Source of the DNA: Candidatus Symbiothrix dinenymphae
GTDB lineage: Bacteria > Bacteroidota > Bacteroidia > Bacteroidales > Azobacteroidaceae
Assembly: GCA_001417715.1 (NCBI GenBank)
Contig: BBRT01000176.1
Coordinates: 1-42,070 of the forward strand
Reading direction: 5' to 3'
DNA: 42,070 nt
Shown piece after piece: positions 26,601-34,600 of the stretch. Every line of letters starts with the position of its first letter. Within the stretch, counting starts at the first letter, position 1. The notes beneath the pieces are model-generated. The model worked only from the letters and a program-made list of their open reading frames with translations. It was not told the DNA's origin and searched no databases. Both the position numbers and the translations under genes were made by a program.

Positions 26601-26685
26601 TAGCCTGCAAAGTAGTTCCGACGCATAACAAGCACACGACTAATAATCTTCTTAACTTGTTCATAACCATGTAATTTTTGTTCAT
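20608..26685 (-). CDS. Giant beta-helix plus MBG-repeat surface protein with T9SS type A sorting domain
   Basis: A 2,025-residue predicted T9SS cargo protein. The signal peptide ends near residue 28 (GTTLQA|T); the ATG at 26664 is an equally good start. Residues about 30-420 form a right-handed parallel beta-helix of the polymorphic-outer-membrane-protein type (VWYVKPGGSGDGTSWGSAM, GGGVYI, GGGFYSNG), then an Ig-like segment (LPIGLALDGDSIFGTPTEEG). About 13 MBG-type repeats of some 80 residues follow, each with a V-x-W-x(5-7)-Y core and NYTL segments, interrupted once by MBG_2/YDG-like units (SKIYGDRDPKLTY). A Big_2-like domain, a pre-sorting module (YNNTLIVNNDSKYN) and the sorting domain (TLGVYPNPV … GVFVVRAG) end it. 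It is likely an adhesin or surface fibre. Promoter at 26718; OmpA-family and murQ genes probably follow in one transcript. Confidence 0.88.
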   Translation of the reverse strand: MNKNYMVMNKLRRLLVVCLLCVGTTLQATVWYVKPGGSGDGTSWGSAMGALQLAINAASDGDEIWVASGTYKPTQQAGGSGSPRDVAFVLKSGVKIYGGWKGDEPDTSNPTTDRDLKNNITTLSGDMGGNKSTSSAHHVVIAAVVGDARLDGFTITGGYANEDAATITVNGKTIRKDCGGGVYIISSVITLANLIIGDNKTSVFGAGVYDEAATATLKNVTIRDNEAIGVTSHGGGFYSNGSSPVFVNVAIIDNSAGRGGGFYSYGMSHPVFVNVTISGNGATDTDISGGGGVFIEDMGRLEYYNTIIWGNSDGNVIEAPGDPEISSKYQNCLVEDLNPTGADDLGGNLDGTNPANDPLFTDPAIDPQFTGKYHLGMGSLAMEAGDNALYVDKSNGHGKHTTTEEDLAGGLRFVCDIDMGAYEGNFELTTPYLNAGMYKAYYVERLTIVPNRPVEWDVVDGGLPIGLALDGDSIFGTPTEEGTFTFKVRARCAPVEKEFTIFIEKRPATVEWGETEFVYTAEPLLPDAEIPGYAGDELVFTVTGEETNVGEYTATATLAENPPSKNYFLTNPTTPFKITPAPLEVDWSNMDFIYDGTPHKPDAEATGLGSDGKFSLSVSGAQTEAGTSYPAQATLADIIPETNYTLNNPETTFVIAPDTVTVKPVAQSKIYGDRDPKLTYTFVPDPLIAGNSFNTDSLVRDGGENVGKYAITRGDLSAGNNYFVKFVEDTLTITPKSIADLSITVDAIANQTYIGDSIKFAQVVVKDGAKTLVNGTDYTLSYANNRNRGTATITITGQNNYKDHRTQNFTIIPAEVSVQWSNTELTYKDSLQAPTATVHGVGTEATTTLALMPVGGEQIDAADTSYTATVALKLPDSTNENYTLQNTTTAFKINPAPRAVTWNDTIFNYLKDVSQLPRAEATALDKTTLLALTVEGAQTAVGNYTATAKLNSSNFNKNYRLTNTTFQFEIEPEAAKVVWNADTLFNYDGALHSPNALVTSADGSIELNFTITGKQINAGTYTATAALDDDPINTNYRIRAVDRTKAFTIKPVPALVGWGDTALIYNGYEQVPTATAKGIDSDGWLALTILGKKQTAGNGYTAKAILGSPNYILNNDTTIFSIAPDTVPVMWENIALVYTSLPQKPIASIRGNDADGKLFCDVAGAASEVNIYTAIATLNNNNYILTKDTTLFKIAREVVKFNVEWGDTLLFYNGEWQAPTATGKNQEKGLSLPLIVSGEQIKAGSHNAVADLDEDVKKDLNRAYTLIGEQSHGFTIAKKPVPVVWTDLEVSYDGAPHKPTATADALKLTVTVDAVDAGDYSATAELVNDDININYELTDTITSFTIMPALVPVEWRDTTLTYTGAWQAPTAAITGKGADGKIGLEVSGEQKDVGSGYPATATLVDNTNYTLDGDEHSFEITPYEADVIWDDTTKLIYNGTLQAPTAMIKGVGEDTIPIPLTVSGEQKDVDTDGYIATADLESNTNYTLSEDTKTSIFSIYPYEVEVEWGDTQLTYTAKPQAPQATITGLGEDGIIELVVSGSLTNIGSGTANASLGDNKNYLLSEESKTSTFKIVPDTVPVQWGNRALTWDGGQAQRPTATASGIDSVNLPLLPIARIGAGDGISVGAYTAVATLDSDSSVNSNYVLTNDTTTYTIKYTQFIRWTQELDSTFGARHITLTAVAVDINGDTIIELPVSYTSDSPDVAVIYGDGINTRKVGSATITPWQDGNAQYNAVMGDSKVITVIPNESWVVSDEKIVDEVDTALYAVANYYTDAQEVAIIRVAHKDSLARLWYDGKWLAANDEIPVDVSEWRPGIYPVSYTVKTEFMEDTTYTFLLEKRFQFRDTAVISVKYNNTLIVNNDSKYNYDYTFIEYQWYTDSVSTANSAVDTVRWELISDRQIYSVGENGEMLDTCALYKVTLTAKDNKDAEGKPQILHIAPGKVILNDAFLEKMRKARTLGVYPNPVVRGAKINLKDVPDSAAVQVYDGDGKKVDETTAGALHAPGTTGVFVVRAGNAAVPVMVQ

Positions 26686-26717
26686 ATCTTGTTTATTTCA
26701 TTGTTCCATTGAACCCG

Positions 26718-26725
26718 CAAAGCTA
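26718..26725 (-). promoter_or_regulatory. Bacteroidetes -7 promoter for the 2,025-residue protein
   Basis: TAGCTTTG on the minus strand, 32 nt upstream of the start at 26685. It matches TAnnTTTG and is the only such element in the intergenic gap. Confidence 0.6.
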
Positions 26726-26773
26726 CACTTTTTTTTTCAATTTGCAGCATTTTTATTTATATTTAACTTTATT

Positions 26774-29700
26774 TCATTCTTTATCGGCATCTTTTTGCTG
26801 TTCATTAACATCTTTTTGCTTTGTTACGACTTTTGCTCCCGACGATGCTGCTCGCTTCATGGGCGAATTGATGCCGAATGTGTACGCAGCCTTCACACCG
26901 ACGGAAAAGTTCAAATCTATATACAGACCGGTATAGAGCGCGCGTTCCAAATCCTTCGCCCATTTATAACCGAACTCGAAAGCGGGAATCACCTTGTTTT
27001 CCATTTTAAATTCCTGTGAGGCAGGAGCTGTATTAAATCCCACCTTCTCTATATCTTCGTATCGTTGCCCCGTAAATTCCGAGTACCCCCAAATTGTTTT
27101 TTGAGTAGTGTTAGAAAACTCAGAAAGCGGTATGCTGAATTTGATTCCGGCACCGAGATACAAAAAACCCTTCTCCGTCACCGGCACCTGCACCGAAAGC
27201 ATCAGCGAGGGTTGGAAAAAGAGCAGTATTTGTGAACTCTTCACATTGCTGTATTCAACATGGCGAATAAACGGAATGTCGCGCCCCTGCGAGTCTTTTC
27301 TGCCCTGCAATGCCGTCGGCGGCAAAGTCTCTGCCTCAAACGGACCGGAAATATCCGGCGAACTGTATACACCCAATTCAACCCCCACAGCAATGGCAAT
27401 ATTGGGTGAGAAGAACTGATAATAATCGACACCTATATTACCGGCAACACTGCCCGTGCCGGCAAGCTCTTTGACGTCCGCATCCACAGCATCAAACTGA
27501 AACAGTGAAAGACCCACATTCAGATGGGCACCCCACTCGGCGAAAGGTCGCTGTTGTGCCAGCGAAACTTCAATGATTTGCCCCCCACCCTGCTGTTGCT
27601 GCTGCATCTGTTGCAGTTGTGTGTTCAACTGCTGCAGCAGAAGCAATTCGGAGGACTTGTCTTGTGTTTGTTGCGCTCTCGACTGTTGCGTTGGGGTTCT
27701 CGATTGGGGTGTTTGGGACTGTGGGGACTGTGGTGACGTTTGTGCCGGTGTTTGTGTTGGCGATTGTTGTTGGGGCGGTTCTGTGGTTGTGGGTGTGGTT
27801 GCTACTTCGGGGGATTCTTGGGGTGTTTCGAGAATGTCTGTTGCTTCTCTTTGTTTCCATTGTGCGGTGAAAGTTTTGTTGCCGGTGCTTCCTGCGGGGA
27901 TGGATTCGCCTTCTGCCCATGAGGTGAAGTCATAACCGGCTTTGGAGGGTTTTTGCAGGGTCACGGCGCGTTCTGCGGTGTATGATTGCGGGTTGTTGGG
28001 GTTGTTAGTGCCACCGTCCAGGACGTAGGCTATTTCGTATTTGATAGCTTTCCACTTCGCGGTAAAAGTTTTATTGCCGGTGCTGCCGGCTTTGATGGCG
28101 TTGCCTTCTGCCCACCCTTCAAAGGTGAAGTTGTCTCTGGTGGGGTCGTGAATGGTGATGGCGGGGCTTTCTACGGTGTAATAGGTTGGGTTGTCCACAT
28201 TGTTGGAGCCACCGCTCAGCACGTATGTGATGGGGAATGATGCGGTAGTCCACTGTGCGGTAAAGGTTCTTTCGCCGGTGCTGCCTGCTGCTATGTCAGA
28301 GCCTTCTGCCCACCCGGCAAACGCATAACCCACTTTGGCGGGGGCTTTCAGGGCGATAGCGGCGCTTTCGATGGTGTAACTGGAAGGGTTGCCGGCATTA
28401 TTCGTTCCGCCGTTCAGCACGTAAGTGATGGGGTATCCGATAGCCACCCAGCGTGCGGTAAATGTTTTGTCGCCCGTGCTGCCTGCCGAGATGGTGCTGC
28501 CCTCTGCCCAGCCGTAGAAATTAAAACCGGTTCTCACACCCGGATTTTCTATCGTGATGGCATCCGCCGCCGTATAAGTTGTCGGATTGCTGTTCGTTGC
28601 ATTCATCAGATTAGCGTAGGTGATGGTATAAGATGTGGTGCTCCATTTTGCCCAAAACTCCACATTGCCGGTGCTGTTGTTGGGCACCATTTTAACAGCC
28701 CCACCGGAGAGGTCGCTGTTAGCATACCACCCGTCAAACGTATACCCTGTTTTGGCGGGAATGGGCAGCGTGATGTTGGCGTCCTCAATGGTGTAATTTC
28801 TATTGGAAGCACCTGTACCGCCATCGGCATAATAGGTGATGGTGTAGGGCGTCAAAGTCCACTTCGCGGTAAACGTTTTGTCGCCCGTGCTGCCCACCGC
28901 CAGGGTGTTGCCTTCCGTCCAGCCGTCAAACACATATCCCGGAATGGCACTCGGGCTGACCAGTGTAATAGCCGTTTCTGCCGTATAATTTGCCGGATTG
29001 CTGTTAGTAGCACCTTTCAGATTGGCGTAGGTGATGTTGTACAGCGCCGTCGTCCACTGCGCGGTAAATGTTTTGGAGCCGGAGCTGCCTGCCACAATGG
29101 TGTTGCCCTCCGCCCATCCGAGAAACGCATAACCCGTGCGCGTGGGGTCTTGCAAAGTGATTGTCGGACTTTCGATGGTATATGAGAACGGGTTGGTAGC
29201 GTTGTTGGTGCCACCGTTGAGTTCGTAGGTTATCGCATACGCTCCCAGCACGGCCCACTGCGCGGTAAAGGTTTTATTGCCCGTGCTGCCCGTTGCGATG
29301 GTATTGCCTTCCGCCCAGCCGGCAAAGGTGTAACCCGTTCTGGTGGGGTCTTGCAGCGTGATTGCCGGACTTTCCACAGTATAACCGGTTGGATTGGTCG
29401 GCTCATTAGTGCCGCCATTCAGCACGTAAGTGATAGTGTAAGAGGCATTTGTCCACTGCGCCGTAAACTGTTTGTCGCCCGTGTTGCCGGTTGCAATGGT
29501 GTTTCCTTCTGCCCACCCGGCGAAACTGTACCCCGGTTTGGTGGGGTCTTGCAGCGTGATAGTCGGGCTTTCGATGGTATACGCCACCGGGTTGTTAGAA
29601 TTATTCGTGCCGCCGCCCATTTCGTAAGTGATGGCATACGAGGGTGGAGTCCATATAGCGGTAAACGTTTTATCGCCGGTGCTGCCGGTCGCGATGGCGT

Positions 29701-31498
29701 TACCCTCCGCCCACCGAGCAAAGGTATACCCCGCCCTTACGGGGTCTTGCAGGGTGATGGCAGGGCTTTCAATCGTGTAATTGGTAGGGTTAGCGGCATT
29801 ATTTGTACCGCCGTTCAGCACATAAGTGATGGCGTACAGCGGCACAGTCCACTGCGCGGTAAAAGTTTTTGCGCCGGAGCTGCCCACCTGAATGGTGTTA
29901 CCTTCAGCCCAACTGCCGGTGTAACCCGATTTTGTGGGTCTCTGCAAGGTGATGGCACTCTCGATGGTGTAATATCCCGGGTTGCCCACATTATTTGTTC
30001 CGCCGTTCAGCACATAAGTGATGGGGTATGGCGTTGTAGCCCACTGCGCGGTAAATTTTTTCTCGCCGGTGCTGCCAGCCGCCACAATGCTCCCTTCCGC
30101 CCATCCGGCAAAGGTATATCCCTCTCGGGTGGGGTCTTTCAGGACGATAGCCTGCCCCTCGATGGCGTAAGATGGCGGGTTTTCGGGATGATTCACACCG
30201 CCGTTCATATTGTAGGTGATGGGGTATGAAGTGGCCGTCCACTGTGCGGTAAATGTTTTTGCTCCGGTACTACTCGTTGCGATGACGCCGCCCTCCGCCC
30301 ATTGTGAAAACGAGTAACCCACTTTGGTGGGGTTTTGCAGGGTGATAGCCGCACTTTCGCTCGTATAACTGACGGGATTGCCGGCATGATTGGTGCCTCC
30401 GTCCAGCACGTATGTGATGGGATAGACGGCCGCCGTCCACTGCGCGGTAAATGTTTTATCGCCCGTGCTGCCCATTGCAATGCTGCTTCCCCCTACCCAC
30501 CCGGCAAAGGTATACCCCTCACGGGTAGGGTTTTGCATGACAATGGTAGGGCTGTCTATCGTGTAATCGACAGGATTATTCGCATGATTGGTGCCGCCGT
30601 TCAGCACATAAGTCACTGCATACGTGAGTGTTTTGAACGACACGGAGATGGTGTGGTTGGCCGCCACCTGCGTAAAGTTATAGGTATTTCCGTTCTCCAA
30701 CACAGCAGCGGTCACATTTTTGCCGTCCACCAAAACGGTGTTGATTTCGTAACCCGCATTGGGGATAAACGTGTAGGTTTTACTGCCGCTCCCGTCGGAA
30801 GGCATCACTTGCACGGCTTCACTCGGCGAAACACTTCCCTTTCCTCCGGCAATCGACAGGGTGATAGTGAGAATTTCCTCAAAATGAGCCACCAGGTCGA
30901 TGCCGGCATCCACAACAAAGTTTGAAATGGCATCATCACTCCCCTTATTTGTCCACTTCACAAACTGATGACCGGTATTGGCAACAGGCGTAAAAAAATC
31001 CGTAACCAAAAAAGTACCCTTCGGAAAAGCGAGCGTGGGTGGCGAAACGCTCCCATAGCCCGCCTGGTTGACGCCAACATTCACCGGCTTAAAAAAACTC
31101 GACCACACACCGGAAGCCCGATAGGCATTCACCGAACCTGCCGGCACAGTGAGAGTACATTGGCTCCTGTCCACGCCCACAAAGGCTTCGTCCGACACGC
31201 TCGGCGGAGTAGCATCCGAACAAACAATGGAAGTGAGACCGCAGCCCTCAAAAGCATACTGCCCAATGCCCGTAACCCCGGCATTGATAACCACCCGCTT
31301 AATCACAGGCGCCCAACGATACCAGGGCGCCTTAGTAGGTTTAAAATTCTTCATAGCCCCCGTGCCCCCCACAGTAAGCGTACCATCGCCGGAAAGCTCA
31401 ATAGTAACCTTACCGGAAGTCCACGGACCGGTCGATTGCGCCGACACCCCGCCGCAAGCAACCAATGCAATGAATATTGATGTTATAAATCGCTTCAT
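26774..31498 (-). CDS. Giant InlB-repeat protein with C-terminal outer-membrane barrel
   Basis: A 1,574-residue exported protein. Signal peptide: residues 1-20 (GGVSA|QST). Residues about 20-135 resemble a BspA-like leucine-rich cap (GTGAMKNF, VVINAGVTGIGQYAFEGCGL). Two GSVSP-type bacterial repeats follow, then 14 InlB/Listeria-Bacteroides repeats of about 66 residues (core ITYVLNGGTN…NP…Y, TLQDPTRTGYTFAGWAEG, GSTGDKTFTAQW). One repeat (near nt 29910) lacks two residues of its GYTFAGWAEG core. A Pro/Gln/Thr-rich linker leads into a C-terminal beta-barrel of about 270 residues (nt 26850-27560), ending in a Lys/Asp-rich tail. There is no T9SS sorting domain, so it is probably anchored by its own barrel rather than by PorU. 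No promoter was found directly upstream; it may be read from the 1,754-residue gene. Confidence 0.85.
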   Translation of the reverse strand: MKRFITSIFIALVACGGVSAQSTGPWTSGKVTIELSGDGTLTVGGTGAMKNFKPTKAPWYRWAPVIKRVVINAGVTGIGQYAFEGCGLTSIVCSDATPPSVSDEAFVGVDRSQCTLTVPAGSVNAYRASGVWSSFFKPVNVGVNQAGYGSVSPPTLAFPKGTFLVTDFFTPVANTGHQFVKWTNKGSDDAISNFVVDAGIDLVAHFEEILTITLSIAGGKGSVSPSEAVQVMPSDGSGSKTYTFIPNAGYEINTVLVDGKNVTAAVLENGNTYNFTQVAANHTISVSFKTLTYAVTYVLNGGTNHANNPVDYTIDSPTIVMQNPTREGYTFAGWVGGSSIAMGSTGDKTFTAQWTAAVYPITYVLDGGTNHAGNPVSYTSESAAITLQNPTKVGYSFSQWAEGGVIATSSTGAKTFTAQWTATSYPITYNMNGGVNHPENPPSYAIEGQAIVLKDPTREGYTFAGWAEGSIVAAGSTGEKKFTAQWATTPYPITYVLNGGTNNVGNPGYYTIESAITLQRPTKSGYTGSWAEGNTIQVGSSGAKTFTAQWTVPLYAITYVLNGGTNNAANPTNYTIESPAITLQDPVRAGYTFARWAEGNAIATGSTGDKTFTAIWTPPSYAITYEMGGGTNNSNNPVAYTIESPTITLQDPTKPGYSFAGWAEGNTIATGNTGDKQFTAQWTNASYTITYVLNGGTNEPTNPTGYTVESPAITLQDPTRTGYTFAGWAEGNTIATGSTGNKTFTAQWAVLGAYAITYELNGGTNNATNPFSYTIESPTITLQDPTRTGYAFLGWAEGNTIVAGSSGSKTFTAQWTTALYNITYANLKGATNSNPANYTAETAITLVSPSAIPGYVFDGWTEGNTLAVGSTGDKTFTAKWTLTPYTITYYADGGTGASNRNYTIEDANITLPIPAKTGYTFDGWYANSDLSGGAVKMVPNNSTGNVEFWAKWSTTSYTITYANLMNATNSNPTTYTAADAITIENPGVRTGFNFYGWAEGSTISAGSTGDKTFTARWVAIGYPITYVLNGGTNNAGNPSSYTIESAAIALKAPAKVGYAFAGWAEGSDIAAGSTGERTFTAQWTTASFPITYVLSGGSNNVDNPTYYTVESPAITIHDPTRDNFTFEGWAEGNAIKAGSTGNKTFTAKWKAIKYEIAYVLDGGTNNPNNPQSYTAERAVTLQKPSKAGYDFTSWAEGESIPAGSTGNKTFTAQWKQREATDILETPQESPEVATTPTTTEPPQQQSPTQTPAQTSPQSPQSQTPQSRTPTQQSRAQQTQDKSSELLLLQQLNTQLQQMQQQQQGGGQIIEVSLAQQRPFAEWGAHLNVGLSLFQFDAVDADVKELAGTGSVAGNIGVDYYQFFSPNIAIAVGVELGVYSSPDISGPFEAETLPPTALQGRKDSQGRDIPFIRHVEYSNVKSSQILLFFQPSLMLSVQVPVTEKGFLYLGAGIKFSIPLSEFSNTTQKTIWGYSEFTGQRYEDIEKVGFNTAPASQEFKMENKVIPAFEFGYKWAKDLERALYTGLYIDLNFSVGVKAAYTFGINSPMKRAASSGAKVVTKQKDVNEQQKDADKE

Positions 31499-31516
31499 TC
31501 AAAAACGTCGTAATTC

Positions 31517-31613
31517 GTCATTGCGGGCTTGACCCGCAATCCCCTGTGCTACACTCCCTGTTGCCCAACATTCGGTTTCTTCTCAGGGGATTGCGGGTCA
31601 AGCCCGCAATGAC
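31517..31613. repeat. Inverted pair of REP-like repeats (copies C and D)
   Basis: Exact 30-bp copies of the family lie at 31517-31546 (direct) and 31584-31613 (inverted), separated by 37 bp. The pair can form a large hairpin in addition to each copy's own small one. It fills the gap between the 1,754- and 1,574-residue genes and ends just before the former's stop codon, so it could reduce read-through or protect the upstream message. Confidence 0.9.
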
Positions 31614-31614
31614 G

Positions 31615-34600
31615 TCAATTCTTAATCACCTTCGCCTGCTTGCCGTTTACTCGCAGCACGTATGTTCCATTTGGCAGGGATGACAGGTTGATTGTTGTTT
31701 GATTTTTTGCGGCTGATGTTTGGAATACCAGCTGCCCGTAGGTGCTGAATATTTCTATTTTATCGCCCTCTTCTATATCCACACCGTCCAGCGTTACCCA
31801 GTCCACTGTTGGATTGGGGTAGCTTCTCAGGGGAGCTTGAGCTTGGGTTGGCACATCGAAGCGGCAAGGGCATGCTGTCACGAAAGCCGGGCTCCCGTCG
31901 GCTTCTTTCGTTCCCCGCAACTTCACCGAATAATCACCTGAATAATAAGCCACAAAATTCCCGTTCAGCGTATCGTTGACCATATCGGGAATCGCTACCA
32001 CCGCCCTGGTAGAATCCACATAATTCTGCCAATGATACGATTCAAAGATAAAGCCGCCATTATACTTCGGATTATTGATAACCGTCAGCACATTGTCCCA
32101 CAATATCATCAACACCGGTTCGCAGGGATAGCTTTTCGCATCAAAGAGGTCAGTACCTTTTTCTATTTCAAGTTTGTCGGTATAGCCATCGCCGTCCGTA
32201 TCAACCTCAGGATTGTCCGGTTTAACACCGTAGATTGAATTGTTATTGCCCAAGATGGGATTGCTATTGCCATCATTGGGGTCGAAGCCATGATTTATTT
32301 CCCAGCGGTCGGGATAATAGTCACCGTCCGAATCCTTCACCCACTTGAGGCTCGGAATGCTCTCTCGGTCGGTCGGGTCGGAGCCATACTCTATTTCCCA
32401 GGCATCGAGGTAACCATCGCCGTCCGTATCCACATTAGGATTAGCCGGTTGACCGGTCCACTCATTGCCTTTGAGGGGATTGTTCAGCGCGTCGGTGGGG
32501 TTATATCCGTAGGTTATTTCCCACGCATCACGGTAGCCATCTTCGTCAGAATCAAGCGTCTTGGAATAATCTGCCTTACCGTCAACTCCATGCAGCGGAT
32601 TGCTATTCACTTCCTTTCTGCCATTATGATTAATGGGGCTATACCCGTGTTCTATTTCCCACTCGTCAATATAACCATCTCCGTCCGTATCGGCATAAGG
32701 ATTGGGCTGTTGGTCGGCTCTTGGACCCCCATCTATGGGATTGCTATTCTTATCGGTCGGGTCATAGCCGGCCTGCACTTCCCACCAGTCGGGGTAGCCA
32801 TCATCGTCTGTATCGACGAAGTCCGGACTTTCGCTGATTGGATTGCTCTTCGGGTTGGTGGGGTCATATCTATGGGATATTTCCCACCAGTCGGGGTAGC
32901 CATCCTCATCCGTATCGGGATTAGGAATAGCCGCCACACTGTGCCGTTCATCGCCGAAGAGAGGATTACTATAAGAGTCAATCGGGCTGTAAACACCACT
33001 TTTTACTTCCCATTCGTCGGGGTATCCATCCCCGTCCGTATCGACTTTTGGGTTAGGGGCTTTACGGCTATCACTATCACCCTTGATGGGGTTGCTATCC
33101 GAATTAACTATCCCAAAGCCATTGTTTTTTTCCCACAGGTCGGGGTATCCATCGCCATCCGAATCGGCATCGAGGTTAGCGGGCACACCATGCGTTACAT
33201 CGCCTTTGATAGGATTGCTATTAAATTCAATGGGGCTGTAGATACCACTTTCTATTTCCCACCAATCGGGGTATCCATCACTGTCCGTATCAACATTTTG
33301 GTTCCCCCTGATGGGGTTGCTATTCGGGTTCGTTACGCCATAGTTATTGTTTATTTCCCAATAGTCGGGGTATCCATCGCCATCCGAATCGGCATTGGGA
33401 TTAGCGGCCACACCGTTACCACCGTCGATAGGATTGCTATACCGGTTAGTTGGGTCATAGCTATGCTTTCCTTCCGCATTGCGTTGCGCCACTTCCCACT
33501 GGTCGGGGTAGCCATCACCGTCCGAATCGGCATCGGGGTTAGAGGGTTTACCGTTACCTCCTCTGAAAGCGTTGTTATTGGCGTTAATCGGGTCATAGCC
33601 ATGGTCTATTTCCCACCTGTCGGGGTAGCCATCATCATCCGTATCGGCATTGGGGTTAGCGGGCGTATCTTTATTCTTCCCTGTCGGGAGCGGATTACCT
33701 TCGATGGGGTTGCTAATCGCCGACACCGGGCTATAGCCTTCGTTTATTTCCCACTGGTCGAGGTATCCATCACTATCCGAGTCCACATTCTGGTTAGCCT
33801 GTTTACCGCCACCACCTCTGATGGGATTGCTACTGGCGTTAGTGGGGTCAAAGCCATTTTCCGGTTTTATTTCCCACCAGTCAGGGTAGCCGTCATTATC
33901 CGTATCGGCATCGAGGTTAGCGGGAGTATCTTTATTTTTCCCTGTCGGGAGCGGATTACCATACATTGGATTGCTATTCGCCAACACCGGGCTATATCCT
34001 TCGCGTATCTCCCACACATCGGGGTATCCGTCGTTATCTGAATCGGCATTCTGGTTAGAGGGTTTGCCGATACCTCCACTGACGGGATTGTCATTGGCAT
34101 TAGTGGGGTCATAGCCGTTGGCAATTTCCCAACTGTCGGGATAGAGGTCGCCATCCGAATCGGCATCCGGATTAGCCGCTATCAGTCGGCTTGGATTTTT
34201 AGCCCCGTGGATTGGATTATCTACATCGCTCACCGGGTTATAACCTCTCTCAATTTCCCACTTGTCAGGATAATGGTCATTATCCGTATCGGCATTCGCG
34301 TTTGCCGGCGCACCACCCTTGGTGCTCGCGGTTAGTTGCGGATTGCTGAGCGAGTTGATTGGGTCATATCCTCTCAATGTTTCCCACCAATCAGGATAGC
34401 CATCTTCGTCCTCATCCAGATAGCGGTCGGCACTGTCAGGGCAGCTAAACTCATCGGTCGGGTCATAGCCGTTGGCAATTTCCCAACTGTCGCGATAACC
34501 GTCGCCATCCGTATCGGCATCGGGATTAGCGGGTTTACCGCTACCGCCTTTGATGGGATTGTTATTGGCGTTAACCGGGTCATAGCCATGGTCTATTTCC

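Noticed and set aside
27570-27935. Cys-rich open frames on both strands opposite the Pro/Gln linker of the InlB-repeat protein
   Set aside because: They result from low-complexity CAG/CAA codons read in other frames; no signal or start context supports them.
26774-31498. InlB-type repeats as evidence for host-cell invasion
   Set aside because: These repeats are common in many free-living and gut bacteria and do not by themselves indicate invasion.
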